A stretch of 64,000 bases of DNA, from NCBI GenBank assembly GCA_902495705.1, contig CABUXT010000002.1:69779-133778 (forward strand), written 5' to 3'. The notes beneath the pieces are model-generated. The model saw only the letters and a list, made by a program, of their open reading frames with translations. It had not been told where the DNA came from and made no database searches. The position numbers and the translations under genes are program-made. The stretch's first letter is position 1; each line of letters opens with the position of its first letter. Shown in pieces: positions 43,712 to 53,464 of this stretch. This DNA is from an uncultured cyanobacterium (GTDB taxonomy: Bacteria > Cyanobacteriota > Vampirovibrionia > Gastranaerophilales > Gastranaerophilaceae).

Positions 43712-44956
43712 CTAGTTTTTAGAATTAATTTTGTCTAAGAATTTAGTAAGAGCGATTTTAACATGCGAATAATTCAAACCACCCTGCATATACGCAACAT
43801 AAGGAGCCCTCATTGGACCATCTGCGGAAAGTTCAATCGTAGAACCCTCAATAAATGTTCCGCCTGCCATAATAACCTGGTCCTCATATCCGGGGATATA
43901 TTCGGGAATCGGCGTTACATACCCATTAATCGGAGACAAGGATTGAATTGTTTTGCAAAATTCTTCTAAAGGTTCAGGAGCACCAAACGTAATATTTTGG
44001 ATAATATCAGTACGTTTCTCGTTATATTTTGGAGAAGAATCATAACCGATTTCATCAAAAATTTTTGATGCTAAGATTGCGCCTTTCACAGCATCTGCAA
44101 CAACAGACGGCGCCATAAACAAACCTTGGAACATCAAACGGTGTTGATTAAACATTGCACCGCCTTCACTACCTATTCCAGGAGCAGTCAATCTTGTTGC
44201 GGCACGTTCAACCAACAGTTCTTTACCTGCGATATAACCGCCTGCCTCAACAATTCCACCCCCAGGGTTTTTAATCAAAGAACCTGCCATCAAGTCAGCT
44301 CCGACTTCTGTCGGTTCTTTTGAATCAACAAATTCTCCATAACAATTGTCAACAAAACATATACAATTTGGATTTTTCGCTTTCACAACCTTGCAAATCT
44401 TTTCAATAGTTTCAATTGTCAAAGATTTACGTGTTGAATACCCTTTTGAACGTTGAATCAAGACCATTGTAGTTTTATCGTCAACCATTTTTTCCAAAGT
44501 TTCAAAATCGATATCCGTTTCATTTAATAATGGAACTTCGTCATACAAAACCCCATTCCCAATAAGAGAAGAGCGTCTTGTTTCTTCATCTCCCATTGTT
44601 CCGATAACTTCTTGCATCGTATCGTAAGGAGTGCCTGCAACTGATAACAATTTGTCACCGTATTTCAAATTTCCAAACAAAGCACAAGCCAATGTATGAG
44701 TGCCTGATGCAAAATGTATTCTAACCAAAGCTTTTTCTGTTTTGAAAACCTGAGCGAAAACTTTATCTAACACTTCACGACCCAAGTCGTCATGCCCATA
44801 GCCTGAAACAGTATAAAAATGTTCAGGAGCGACTCTGTTATCAATGAAAGCCTGCAAAACTTTTTCCTGATTCTCATCTCTGATTTCGTCAATTATTTCA
44901 AATTGTTCTCTTAAATCTTTTTCCGCTTGTTTTATAATTTCTCTATTTGTAGCCAT
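43712..44956 (-). CDS. Methionine gamma-lyase family protein
   Basis: 414 residues, matching the 'aluminium resistance'/YnbB family (PF06838) of PLP enzymes. Segments: Y-T-V-S-G-Y-G-H-D-D-L-G-R near 48-60, R-I-H-F-A-S-G-T-H near 79, I-C-F-V-D-N-C-Y-G-E near 195 with the PLP-binding Asp, and S-L-I-K-N-P-G-G-G-I near 231 with the PLP Lys. The family probably cleaves a sulfur amino acid; its real substrate is unsettled. It is preceded by AAGGA and transcribed alone. Confidence 0.9.
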   Translation of the reverse strand: MATNREIIKQAEKDLREQFEIIDEIRDENQEKVLQAFIDNRVAPEHFYTVSGYGHDDLGREVLDKVFAQVFKTEKALVRIHFASGTHTLACALFGNLKYGDKLLSVAGTPYDTMQEVIGTMGDEETRRSSLIGNGVLYDEVPLLNETDIDFETLEKMVDDKTTMVLIQRSKGYSTRKSLTIETIEKICKVVKAKNPNCICFVDNCYGEFVDSKEPTEVGADLMAGSLIKNPGGGIVEAGGYIAGKELLVERAATRLTAPGIGSEGGAMFNQHRLMFQGLFMAPSVVADAVKGAILASKIFDEIGYDSSPKYNEKRTDIIQNITFGAPEPLEEFCKTIQSLSPINGYVTPIPEYIPGYEDQVIMAGGTFIEGSTIELSADGPMRAPYVAYMQGGLNYSHVKIALTKFLDKINSKN

Positions 44957-45084
44957 TTTTCAATCCTTTTCCTTATATTTCAATGATATTACAAGCAGAA
45001 TTAAATATAAAGTTTAAAATTTAAACAACAAAACCGCCAATATGTATAATTAAAATTCACATTAAATATATTTAAACTTCTTGT

Positions 45085-45813
45085 ATGAAAAAAGTTTTAC
45101 TTAGCGCTTTTATATTGGGATTACTATGTTTGCCGACAATTTCATCCCAATACGGTCTGCACACTCCACAAGAATTTAAAAACAATTTTGAATCCGAACA
45201 GGGTGAGCGAATTTTGTTCATCCTCGACTTTTCAAACAGTATGACAGAGCCACTTGAAGGTTCGCGGAAAGTCGATTTGATGATTGACACAATGAAAGAA
45301 ATTTTGCCAAAAATTAACACAAACGCTTGGGTCGGATTAAGAATATATGGGCACAGGATGGGATTTACCCCAATGGAAGCTTGCAGAGCATCCACCCTAG
45401 TCAGTCCAATTTTGAAAAATAACGCACCTTATATTGCACAAACTCTGCAACGAGCAAAACCACGCGGAATGACTCCCATCACATATTCTTTAAAACAAGC
45501 CATAAAATATGATTTTATGGGATTTTCAGGCAAAAAACATATAATTTTACTGACTGATGGTGGTGAAAATTGTGACGAAAGCCCTTGCACCTTTGTGATG
45601 AATTTAATTAAAATCAGACGAGATGTTTCTATTGATGTAATCGCCTTCAATGTACAAAATGATGAGGATTTGGAACAATTAAAATGTACCGCACTTGTGA
45701 CAAGCGGAAAATTTTACAACGCCCAAACCGCTGCCGAATTATTAAACGGATTTAACAACTCAATTGATAGAGTCAAAAATGTAGAGGCAAAAATTCTCAT
45801 TCCAAAAGACTAA
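45085..45813 (+). CDS. Secreted von Willebrand factor A-domain protein
   Basis: 242 residues. Signal peptide about 1-20 (K-K-V-L-L-S-A-F-I-L-G-L-L-C-L-P-T-I-S-S). vWA domain about 45-220: the MIDAS motif D-F-S-N-S-M (about 49-54, D-x-S-x-S), T-P-I-T-Y-S near 140 and L-L-T-D-G-G-E-N-C-D near 155-165. Such domains bind a metal and protein partners at the surface. Two close Cys pairs suggest disulfides. TATAAT lies at 45045-45050; no ribosome binding site is visible before the ATG. Confidence 0.88.
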   Translation: MKKVLLSAFILGLLCLPTISSQYGLHTPQEFKNNFESEQGERILFILDFSNSMTEPLEGSRKVDLMIDTMKEILPKINTNAWVGLRIYGHRMGFTPMEACRASTLVSPILKNNAPYIAQTLQRAKPRGMTPITYSLKQAIKYDFMGFSGKKHIILLTDGGENCDESPCTFVMNLIKIRRDVSIDVIAFNVQNDEDLEQLKCTALVTSGKFYNAQTAAELLNGFNNSIDRVKNVEAKILIPKD

Positions 45814-45887
45814 AATTGCCCACATGGCGAATAGAAACAAGGGCTAAGCCATGTTTCCATATACGTGATTAGGAAAGGGGTAAAAAT

Positions 45888-46091
45888 ATGAAAAGATTTT
45901 TTGCATTATCAATTTTAGCACTTGCTATCAGCACAGGTATCAGCTATGTTGCAGTATCTCAAAACGTAATACCGCAAACGGTAGAAAGAAGCGGTTGTTG
46001 CTCACATCACGGCGGAGTTGCCTATTGTGGTAAAAGCGGATATTATATTTGCCGAGACGGCAGCCAAAGCCCAAGCTGCCGATGCAGGTAA
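45888..46091 (+). CDS. Small secreted cysteine-rich protein
   Basis: 67 residues. Signal peptide about 1-24 (R-F-F-A-L-S-I-L-A-L-A-I-S). The mature part has six Cys in ~30 residues: G-C-C-S-H-H-G-G-V-A-Y-C, Y-I-C-R-D-G-S and S-C-R-C-R. This reads as a compact disulfide-bonded domain with two His beside the first Cys pair. AGGAAAGGGG lies eight bases before the ATG. It follows the vWA gene by 74 bases and may be cotranscribed. I do not know its function; a metal-binding or toxin-like role would be guesswork. Confidence 0.75.
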   Translation: MKRFFALSILALAISTGISYVAVSQNVIPQTVERSGCCSHHGGVAYCGKSGYYICRDGSQSPSCRCR

Positions 46092-46119
46092 TTTACAAAT
46101 TTTACAAAAGAGTAATATG

Positions 46120-46412
46120 TTCTATTTGAGATTCCGAAACAAGTTCGGAATGACTGAAAAAAATGTCATTCTGAAAGCCTAGAAAATTTGTGTGAGCTTT
46201 ACGAACACATAATTTTCTTGCTATTCAGAATCTATCAATACTGATTTTGAAAAGTTGACTTCTGTGCACTATATTCCAATCAAATGGATAGACCCTGAAT
46301 CAGCTCAGCCTGCGCCCGCATACAGGCTCACTCATTTCGCTCTAGTTCAATGGTTCGCTTTGTAAAGTTCAGGGTGACATAGTAATAAAGTTGGGTGGGC
46401 TAAGCCCACCTT
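46120..46412. repeat. Cluster of palindromic repeat modules
   Basis: Contains ATTCCGAAACAAGTTCGGAAT (46132-46152), the reverse ~150-bp composite (46155-46379), whose CCCTGAA palindrome carries a 68-base cassette found once, and a GGTGGGCTAAGCCCACC palindrome (46395-46411). Confidence 0.85.
46292..46375 (-). repeat. ACCCTGAA palindrome with unique 68-base cassette
   Basis: Arms ACCCTGAA (46292-46299) and TTCAGGGT (46368-46375) enclose a cassette (CTCAGCCTGCGCCCGCATAC at its start, GGTTCGCTTTG near its end) that is not seen elsewhere in the window: a third cassette type in the same arms. Confidence 0.75.
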
Positions 46413-46455
46413 AAAAATTCTACGTTCCACACTTCAACGTGACTGAAACATCTCT

Positions 46456-47475
46456 CTACATACCCAAATCTTTATCAAATTTCATGAAATCAATAATTTC
46501 CAAAATCGAATTGATTTGTTTGTATATAGTATAATATTGTTCCGAGTCAAATAAAGTTCTTTTTGTATCAATCTCAAAGAAATCCTTATTATTTGGAACG
46601 AACAAATAAACAAACCCACCAACAAACGCAGCAGCAACAGTATCGTCCTTGGCATCCCCAATTGTATAATCAGCAAGAGACAATGCTGAAGTTACTTGAT
46701 TTGTAGAGTCAAGTCCTCCGCCCATTGTTGCTGCATATTTAAAATTATCACCAAGTTTGCACAATCTATCCATAAAACCTGCTGTCAATAAATACCTTGC
46801 TTCAATTTGGTCTGTTGAATAGACTTTGCGATTATGCATAAACGCGATTGATTCTAATAACACCTCTTGAAACAGATTGTTCGGTTTTCTGCATTTGCCA
46901 GAGATTCCGACAATAGTTTGACAAGTAAATGCTTTTTTCATTTGAATTTTTATAATCAAACCGCTAAAATCATAAACTCGTTTTAAGTGAGTTTTACCAG
47001 TACAATACGACCTGCGAGCTTCCATGTGATATAAACCACATTCGTTTATTAGGAAATTACAACCTTTATATAATCCAATAATTACATCATCATCAGTTTT
47101 ACCTTCTGCAGCCGGATATAGCCCCCAATCTTGGATATCACCATAAGGAATTGCGTTTTTCTTATCTGAAAAATACAAATTTCCAAAGAGCAACAAAATT
47201 TTTGAAGTTATTTCTTTTTTAAAAGTTTTTTTAAACTGCACATCCAAAGACCAAACATAAAGAGCCGGAATAAAGGCTATAACAACAAAAATCACCCCAA
47301 GCAGATTATCTTGAACCAGCAAATATCCGCCAATAAGCAAAAATAAAATTCCGAACACAACCGAAACATACCTTTGAAACGCAATACTTGCACGTTTCTT
47401 TTCAAACGGAGTGATAATCGGTTTTATTTTTTGTTCATAAAAATCATTAAATTCTTGTTGTTGTAACTTTACCAT
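46456..47475 (-). CDS. DUF3137-like membrane protein
   Basis: 339 residues. Two adjacent membrane helices (about 32-50 and 52-70: V-S-V-V-F-G-I-L-F-L-L-I-G-G-Y, then L-L-G-V-I-F-V-V-I-A-F-I-P-A-L) follow a cytoplasmic N-terminal helix; a large soluble C-terminal domain has Y-F-S-D-K-K-N-A, W-G-L-Y-P-A-A-E-G and L-N-R-K-V-Y-S-T. The layout fits DUF3137, whose function is unknown. It starts nine bases after the XRE gene, so regulator and membrane protein are likely cotranscribed. Confidence 0.7.
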   Translation of the reverse strand: MVKLQQQEFNDFYEQKIKPIITPFEKKRASIAFQRYVSVVFGILFLLIGGYLLVQDNLLGVIFVVIAFIPALYVWSLDVQFKKTFKKEITSKILLLFGNLYFSDKKNAIPYGDIQDWGLYPAAEGKTDDDVIIGLYKGCNFLINECGLYHMEARRSYCTGKTHLKRVYDFSGLIIKIQMKKAFTCQTIVGISGKCRKPNNLFQEVLLESIAFMHNRKVYSTDQIEARYLLTAGFMDRLCKLGDNFKYAATMGGGLDSTNQVTSALSLADYTIGDAKDDTVAAAFVGGFVYLFVPNNKDFFEIDTKRTLFDSEQYYTIYKQINSILEIIDFMKFDKDLGM

Positions 47476-47484
47476 AATAACCCT

Positions 47485-47709
47485 CTAAAATTTCAATAGC
47501 TCATAAGGCTCAACACCTAGCGCTTTCGCAATCAATCTAATCCTTGAAAGCGGAATATCTCGATGAGCATTTTCGATATTTGCGATATAAGAATTATCGG
47601 CTAAAATTTCCAAACTCAATTGTTCCTGCGTCATACCTTTAGCCTTTCGGAGCTCTCGGACACGCTTTCCAAACTTTTTATGGAAAACTTTACTCATCTT
47701 TTTTACCAT
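47485..47709 (-). CDS. XRE-family transcriptional regulator
   Basis: About 74 residues, one Cro/C1-type HTH: F-G-K-R-V-R-E-L-R-K-A-K-G-M-T-Q-E-Q-L-S, S-Y-I-A-N-I-E-N, then L-I-A-K-A-L-G-V-E-P-Y-E-L. The start is uncertain: a TATATC box lies eight bases before the ATG at 47709, and M-S-K four codons later (47697) is another option. It probably controls its own unit with the DUF3137 gene. Confidence 0.8.
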   Translation of the reverse strand: MVKKMSKVFHKKFGKRVRELRKAKGMTQEQLSLEILADNSYIANIENAHRDIPLSRIRLIAKALGVEPYELLKF

Positions 47710-47847
47710 ACCAGTTGATATAACAAAAATTTGCAAGATAAAACATTGCTATTTTGGAGATTTTATGCTTACATGTCATGTTGTTAGGACATTTTATATG
47801 GTTAAAATATTTTGTATTGAGCAAAATTTGAAAAACAATCAATGAAG

Positions 47848-48425
47848 ATAATGTCATTCTAAAAACTTAGAAAATTTGTATGAGCTTGGCGAATACATAA
47901 TTTTCTTGCTATTCAGAATCTATCAATTCTGATTTATTTTTGCAAGTCTTTGACCCCTCACCCTTCCCCTCTCCCACAAGGGGCGAGGGAACATGTGTCA
48001 CCCTGAACCGCAGGAGCAGAGTGCGAAACGAAGTGGAGTCACGTTTTATGCGACTGCAATGTTTCAGGGTCTCAAATATTACAAAATTCATATATGACTA
48101 ATATGTCTTATTAGAGATTCCGAAATAAATTCGGAATGACATAGACCTGTGCGGTTTACATAAAATCATGTCATTACGAGGAAAGTTTATTTGCAAATGT
48201 TACATTGTTTTTTACAAAGTGACGTGGTAATCCACAACATATCAGTCATATCCCCCACCTCGAAATCAAAGATTTCGGTCCGCCCCCCCAAGGGCGGACA
48301 GCCTCACTTACTAGTGGGTGATTACTACGTCGCGTTGTAATGTCTATTATATTATTTGTAAAATATCGCTCCTCGTAATGACATGACTTTTGTTTTAGTC
48401 GGCTTAGTAAAGCAGACCTACATTT
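47848..48425. repeat. Cluster of palindromic repeat modules
   Basis: Contains a TTCTGAA palindrome (47848-47920), a bare CCCTC palindrome (about 47953-47991), the CCCTGAA palindrome with cassette G (48000-48070), an ATTCCGAAATAAATTCGGAAT copy (48117-48137), two GTCATTACGAGG elements (48171-48235 and reverse 48309-48383), a CGAAATCAAAGATTTCG/GGGCGGAC element (48250-48302) and a GTCGGCTTAGTAAAGCxGAC palindrome (48399-48418). The bases 47737-47847 hold no supported gene. Confidence 0.85.
48000..48070 (+). repeat. ACCCTGAA palindrome with 55-base cassette G (copy 3)
   Basis: Arms ACCCTGAA (48000-48007) and TTCAGGGT (48063-48070) enclose cassette G with a few substitutions relative to 9261-9315. 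Confidence 0.8.
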
Positions 48426-48466
48426 TAGTCCGCAATCCTGACCTCTTGTCCTGCCCTCTAATACAG

Positions 48467-51400
48467 CTAATCAACTGAGAAAATTTCTCTAATATCGTCC
48501 ATAGTAAGCGATTTTGTAATATTTCTGTCAACGGAAATTACGCTATCAACAAGGTTACGCTTGATTGTTTTAAGTTTTTGAATCTTTTCTTCAACCGTGT
48601 TTTTAGTAATAAGTCTATAAACAAATACCTTCTTAGTTTGTCCGATACGATAAGCACGGTCTGTAGCTTGGTCTTCAACAGCAGGGTTCCACCAAGGGTC
48701 ATAGTGAATTACATAATCCGCACCGGTCAAGTTCAAACCTGTACCGCCGGCTTTCAAACTGATTAAGAAAATCGGTATTGTCGGGTCAGAATTAAATCTT
48801 TCAACTGCACCTTGACGGTCTTTTGTTTTACCTGTCAAGTATTCATACTTAATACCTGATTTTTCAAGCCAAACTTTGATAATATCCAACATATCCACAA
48901 ATTGGCTGAACAACAAGATTCTATGTTTTTCTGCAATAATTTCTTCCAACATTGATTTAAGTTTTTCAAACTTACCTGATGAAATAACGTTTTTAACATT
49001 ATTCTTATCATACAATCTTGGGTGACAGCAGATTTGACGCATTCTAAGAAGTGCTGAGAAAATAGACAATCTGCTCTTTTCAAGTCCGTTTTGCTCAATA
49101 GATTTGAACAATTCTTCTTTTGTACTGTCAAGAACTTGTAAGTAGAAATCTCTTTGGTCATCTGTTAATTCACAGTATGCAATGTTTTCAACCTTGTCAG
49201 GCAAATCTTTTGCAACATCTCGTTTCATACGGCGTAAGATAAACGGATAAATCTGCAATTTCAAACGTTTTTCAACGATTTTGTCCTGACGTTCCATAAT
49301 CGGATTAACATATCTTGAATTGAAATCCGCCATTGTAAACAAGAATCCCGGCATCAAGAAATCAAACACAGACCACAATTCTTCAAGTTTATTTTCAATC
49401 GGAGTACCTGAAAGTGCCAATTTGTGTTGAGAGTTCAATTGTTTAACCGCTTGTGCTGTTTGAGATGTAGCGTTTTTGATATTTTGCGATTCATCCAAAA
49501 TTATATAGCGGAAATTAACATCTTTTAATTTTGCAATATCACGTCTAACCAAAGCATAACTTGTAATTACAACATCATACTCAGGAATTTTCTTAAAGAA
49601 TTGCTTTCTTTCTCCGCCTTGCAACTTCAAACAAGATAGAGTCGGTGCAAATTTTTGAATTTCAGATTCCCAGTTAAATACAACCGTTGTCGGTGCAATA
49701 ACAAGGGTTGGCATTGGACCGTCTTCTTCTTTAGCCTTTTGCAAAACCGTCAAAGCCTGCAAAGTTTTACCAAGCCCCATATCATCAGCCAAAATACCGT
49801 TCAAACCGTATTTGTACATGAACCACAACCAGCCGAAACCTTTCATCTGGTATTCACGGAACTCAGCATTTATACCTTTTGGCAAAGTAAGTTCTTCAAC
49901 GGTAGAAAACGTTGACATTTGTTCCCAGAAAGTTTTAAATCTGTCACTTAAAATAAGCTCTGCACCAAGGTTTTTCAACTCGTTGATTAAACCTGCGCGG
50001 TATGTTTTTACGGTAAATCTGTTATCAGGATTTCTATAAACATCAAATGAGTTGAACGACCTCATCATTGAATAAATATTCTGAGCAGGATATTCTACAA
50101 ACCCTAAACTTCTAATACGTGCGTATTTTTCACCACTTTGAATAGTTTCATAAATTTCATCAAAGTTGATAATTTCATCCCCTGCTTGACCGTAAATATT
50201 TATATCAAAACTGTCAGGTTGTTCATCAGAAAAGTCAATTTTTGCACACAATTTGAAAGGTTCGTCCATCAATTTGAAAAACGACATATCATCCTTTTCT
50301 TCAAATCTCCAGCCTTCGCCTGCTTGTTTCAAATAATAATTGTAAAAATCGATTGCATTTTCTTTTTCCAATGCCAAATTATTTGTCTGCATAGGAACGA
50401 ATTTACAAGCCAAAAGCATGGCATAGGCTTCATTTTCGTGTTTAGGATTTCTCTTTACCCAATAAATCAAATCTTCATCAGGCTTTTTCACCGTAATATA
50501 CTGTGTTTTATCGGTATTAGATTTTGAATAAGGAACACGCACCCCATCATACTCAAAATCCAAAGATGCTTTCAAACTTTGGTCATAATCAATTCCCATA
50601 GTCACAACATTTACTGGAGGACGTTGTTCTAACATCAATTTTGAAATTTTTTCATCGACTACAACATCCATAACTGCTTGCAACTTTGGCAAATCTTCAT
50701 AAATAAATTTACCACCTTCTGAATCTTTCAAATCTGTAAATGAAGATTTTATAATATTTTGCGGAATATTTTGTATTGCAACATTTGTCGGGAAAATAAT
50801 ATTTTTGTACCTTCCCCATTTCAAATGTCTAGAAAAATATCTAACTTCTTCAAACGGATAAACATCATCTTTATCAGGTCTTTGCCATTCCAATGACAAC
50901 AACAAAGTTCCTGCGGTATTAGATGTATTTACATAAAGAACTAGCTTCCATTCTTTATCCGTAAATTTTAAACGTTCTTTTGTTTTTTCATCCAAAACTT
51001 CATCTGCTCGAGATAACAAAGTAAACATAGGACCAAACTTTGAAATAGGAATGTCATACCATCCAGCTTTTTTATCCTGCCTTGAAATCTTCAAAAGCTG
51101 TTGAAATATCATAATTTCAACTTTTTGAGAATCATTTAGTTCAAAACTTGCATCCTGCTTTTGAGCCTCAATTACTGCACGCAAAATCGGCTCAATTTGC
51201 CTTACAATTTTGCCTGTTTCTCTTGAACGAACCAAAACTGAGAAGAAATTAGCCTTTCTTTTAGGATTAAAGTGAAAAATATAACTTCCAGTTGGTTCTG
51301 TAGTTAAGGCGGTATTCTCATCAGGGAAATCAAATTCCATGCCAAATTTTGTTTCCAACCAATCTTCATAAGCATGCTCATCTATTGCTTTTAATGCCAC

Positions 51401-51649
51401 AGCAACAGCATGTTTACACCACTCTTCTTTTAAAGGGCAGTTGCACCTTGCCTCAACTTTGTTCTTTTTAAAAATCAAATCTGTATTATAATGGTCCTGA
51501 AAATTACCTTTTACTTTTCCCATATAAAAATTCTTTTCAGGATAATTATCAAACACCATATCTTTTGTATGGTACTCATAACCTCTGCGCCAGCTACCTG
51601 CACTTGCATTATCTTTTATATACTTGTAATTAAATTCCGTTGGACTCAT
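48467..51649 (-). CDS. SWIM zinc-finger SNF2-family helicase-like ATPase
   Basis: 1060 residues. An N-terminal SWIM finger (C69-x-C71...C78-x-H80), a long middle region (about 100-590), then the SNF2 ATPase: D-D-M-G-L-G-K-T near 620 (motif I), D-E-S-Q near 718 (motif II), S-G-T-P-I-E-N near 745 (III), and C-terminal motifs V-VI (G-T-G-L-N-L-T-G-A near 970, D-R-A-Y-R-I-G-Q near 995). It should translocate on double-stranded DNA and remodel protein-DNA complexes; the bacterial role is usually DNA repair or transcription recycling. No ribosome binding site is seen before the ATG. Confidence 0.93.
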   Translation of the reverse strand: MSPTEFNYKYIKDNASAGSWRRGYEYHTKDMVFDNYPEKNFYMGKVKGNFQDHYNTDLIFKKNKVEARCNCPLKEEWCKHAVAVALKAIDEHAYEDWLETKFGMEFDFPDENTALTTEPTGSYIFHFNPKRKANFFSVLVRSRETGKIVRQIEPILRAVIEAQKQDASFELNDSQKVEIMIFQQLLKISRQDKKAGWYDIPISKFGPMFTLLSRADEVLDEKTKERLKFTDKEWKLVLYVNTSNTAGTLLLSLEWQRPDKDDVYPFEEVRYFSRHLKWGRYKNIIFPTNVAIQNIPQNIIKSSFTDLKDSEGGKFIYEDLPKLQAVMDVVVDEKISKLMLEQRPPVNVVTMGIDYDQSLKASLDFEYDGVRVPYSKSNTDKTQYITVKKPDEDLIYWVKRNPKHENEAYAMLLACKFVPMQTNNLALEKENAIDFYNYYLKQAGEGWRFEEKDDMSFFKLMDEPFKLCAKIDFSDEQPDSFDINIYGQAGDEIINFDEIYETIQSGEKYARIRSLGFVEYPAQNIYSMMRSFNSFDVYRNPDNRFTVKTYRAGLINELKNLGAELILSDRFKTFWEQMSTFSTVEELTLPKGINAEFREYQMKGFGWLWFMYKYGLNGILADDMGLGKTLQALTVLQKAKEEDGPMPTLVIAPTTVVFNWESEIQKFAPTLSCLKLQGGERKQFFKKIPEYDVVITSYALVRRDIAKLKDVNFRYIILDESQNIKNATSQTAQAVKQLNSQHKLALSGTPIENKLEELWSVFDFLMPGFLFTMADFNSRYVNPIMERQDKIVEKRLKLQIYPFILRRMKRDVAKDLPDKVENIAYCELTDDQRDFYLQVLDSTKEELFKSIEQNGLEKSRLSIFSALLRMRQICCHPRLYDKNNVKNVISSGKFEKLKSMLEEIIAEKHRILLFSQFVDMLDIIKVWLEKSGIKYEYLTGKTKDRQGAVERFNSDPTIPIFLISLKAGGTGLNLTGADYVIHYDPWWNPAVEDQATDRAYRIGQTKKVFVYRLITKNTVEEKIQKLKTIKRNLVDSVISVDRNITKSLTMDDIREIFSVD

Positions 51650-51872
51650 CTAAAGGAGTTAATCTCTTTCTTTTATCAAGGGAACAACATCCATTACGAA
51701 AAACTATTCGTAAACCCTTAATCTACAAAAAAATTATACATGACAAAAAATAAAAAGGCAAGAGTATTTTTATAACAAAATAACAAGATACTACTCATAT
51801 TAAAGGATTGTGCTCATTTTTAATTCACAAAACTTTACAATAAAGCAAAAAAGTCCAATAAAAATACTTTTA

Positions 51873-51878
51873 TATAAT
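51873..51878 (+). promoter_or_regulatory. -10 box for 51906 gene
   Basis: Perfect TATAAT, with no convincing -35 box. AGGGAAG follows nine bases before the ATG at 51906. The gap 51650-51872 holds nothing else recognised. Confidence 0.45.
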
Positions 51879-51905
51879 AGGTAGAATTTAGGGAAGTTAC
51901 GTACG

Positions 51906-52976
51906 ATGCAAGTCTCAAATCAAAACAACATTCAACCACAGAAGAATATAAGTGCAGGAGTTTCAACTAATCCAATAAACACTCAAACTCAACAAGCTCC
52001 GGTACAAGTTCAACAACCAACGGTTACGCAAACACAGTATCCGCAAGGATATTTGCCACCTCAAAATGTATATTATCCACAATACCCACAAGCTCAAGCT
52101 ACACCACCAACAGCATCAGCGGTTAATATTCAAATTATGAACCCAACAGTAGGTGGAGCAGGTGGAATGAATGGAAATGCATTCCCTCAACCAAACGGCT
52201 GTAATTGTGGCATACCTTGTTACCCGTCAGGATATTATACCGGAACAGTAGGTGCTGATGGCAAACTTTATCCAAACTACAACCCTAATGCTGTAGCAGG
52301 GCAACAACCTCAACAGGCAGGTGGCGGAAGCAATGTAAATAATGGCGAACAAAACGGAAACGTAAACAACGGAACCAATAACGGGACAATTGGAAACAAT
52401 AACAACAATACAACGACCACCAACAACACAACAACAAATAACAATAATACAACAACAAACGGTGAAAACAAAGCCGAAAACGGAGATAAAGTAAATTCCA
52501 CAAATAATGACGACGACAAAAAGAAAACCGAAAAAAGAAAGATTGTCGAATTAACTGACGATTATATCAGAAATCTTGAAAATTACTTGAACAGTCAAGA
52601 AAAAGAAGTCCGATTAAACGCAGCTAAAGAAGTTTATGCACGATTAGCAGAAGATGACTCAAGACATGATGATAAAGCGCTAACCGCTTTAATCAACAAA
52701 ATGTTGCAAGACCCATCAGAAGAAATCAGATTGATTGCACTTTCAGCATTGGAAGGAAGAATCGTGACAGGTGATGATTATACCGTAGGAGTTCTTCAAA
52801 AAATGCAACAAAAATCTGACGGATACGGACAAGATGCAGTAGATGCAAGTAATATATTATTAAAAATGTCAGGAAAACAAGTTGAAAAAGAATTTGAAGT
52901 AAAAGATAACAAAAAACAACAAGAACCACCTAAAAAAGCAGAAGAAAAACAAGCAGACGAAAGTAAAAAGGTATAA
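51906..52976 (+). CDS. Asn/Gln/Thr-rich protein with HEAT-like C-terminal repeats
   Basis: 356 residues. Residues 1-75 are Gln/Pro/Thr-rich (T-Q-T-Q-Q-A-P-V-Q-V-Q-Q-P), 120-195 a low-complexity Asn/Thr/Gly run, and about 215-315 a helical domain with HEAT-like units: E-V-R-L-N-A-A-K-E-V-Y-A-R-L and E-I-R-L-I-A-L-S-A-L-E. The end is Lys/Glu/Gln-rich. No signal peptide or membrane segment. It may be a scaffold binding a partner through the HEAT-like part; no firm function. It ends two bases before the next gene, so the two are coupled. Confidence 0.7.
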   Translation: MQVSNQNNIQPQKNISAGVSTNPINTQTQQAPVQVQQPTVTQTQYPQGYLPPQNVYYPQYPQAQATPPTASAVNIQIMNPTVGGAGGMNGNAFPQPNGCNCGIPCYPSGYYTGTVGADGKLYPNYNPNAVAGQQPQQAGGGSNVNNGEQNGNVNNGTNNGTIGNNNNNTTTTNNTTTNNNNTTTNGENKAENGDKVNSTNNDDDKKKTEKRKIVELTDDYIRNLENYLNSQEKEVRLNAAKEVYARLAEDDSRHDDKALTALINKMLQDPSEEIRLIALSALEGRIVTGDDYTVGVLQKMQQKSDGYGQDAVDASNILLKMSGKQVEKEFEVKDNKKQQEPPKKAEEKQADESKKV

Positions 52977-52978
52977 TT

Positions 52979-53452
52979 ATGACAATAATATCATCAATAA
53001 CAAGCCCATTTAGAAGTCCACTAAAGCTAATCACCAAAGGTTTGGGAATTGGAGCATTAGCTGCTGTTGGATATGAGTCACATTATGTGGGTAAACTTCA
53101 AGCTGACCTCTATGCAAGTGAAAAAGATGCAAATGCCGCAGCATATTACCTAAATAATGATATGTACTTAACTGATATGAGCAAAATTTCAGAAGGCATA
53201 AAAGATAAAGCCTATGAAATGGAACTTGACCAAGGTTGGAGAAGATTTTTCAACCTAGGAATAGGCTACATAAAAGGATTTACGTCAAAACTTGTTGATG
53301 ATGTTGTACCACTAGGCTTGGGACTTGGTGCATTATTTGCTAAAGGAATGCCTGCAAAAGCATGCGCAGGTGGTCTTGGAGTTTATGCAATAGCAAAAAT
53401 CGTCAAAAATTTCTTTGGTTTGGGAGTCCCAGGAGGCCCAATAAAGTCATAA
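52979..53452 (+). CDS. Hypothetical membrane-associated protein
   Basis: 157 residues, not recognised. Hydrophobic stretches are at about 20-33 (G-L-G-I-G-A-L-A-A-V-G), 104-120 (V-V-P-L-G-L-G-L-G-A-L-F-A-K-G) and 127-143 (G-G-L-G-V-Y-A-I-A-K-I-V-K-N-F-F), Gly-rich like membrane-inserting helices. It lies two bases after the HEAT-like gene with no own ribosome binding site, suggesting translational coupling and a joint function (inference). It converges on the prepilin gene. Confidence 0.65.
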   Translation: MTIISSITSPFRSPLKLITKGLGIGALAAVGYESHYVGKLQADLYASEKDANAAAYYLNNDMYLTDMSKISEGIKDKAYEMELDQGWRRFFNLGIGYIKGFTSKLVDDVVPLGLGLGALFAKGMPAKACAGGLGVYAIAKIVKNFFGLGVPGGPIKS

Positions 53453-53464
53453 CGATTTGTTAAA

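Noticed and set aside
47765..47845. Possible 26-codon ORF with GGAG upstream
   Set aside because: Short, no conserved features and no promoter or terminator in place; could be chance.
52285..52503. Reverse-strand frame rich in Leu/Cys/Tyr
   Set aside because: It is the shadow of the Asn/Thr low-complexity region of the plus-strand gene.
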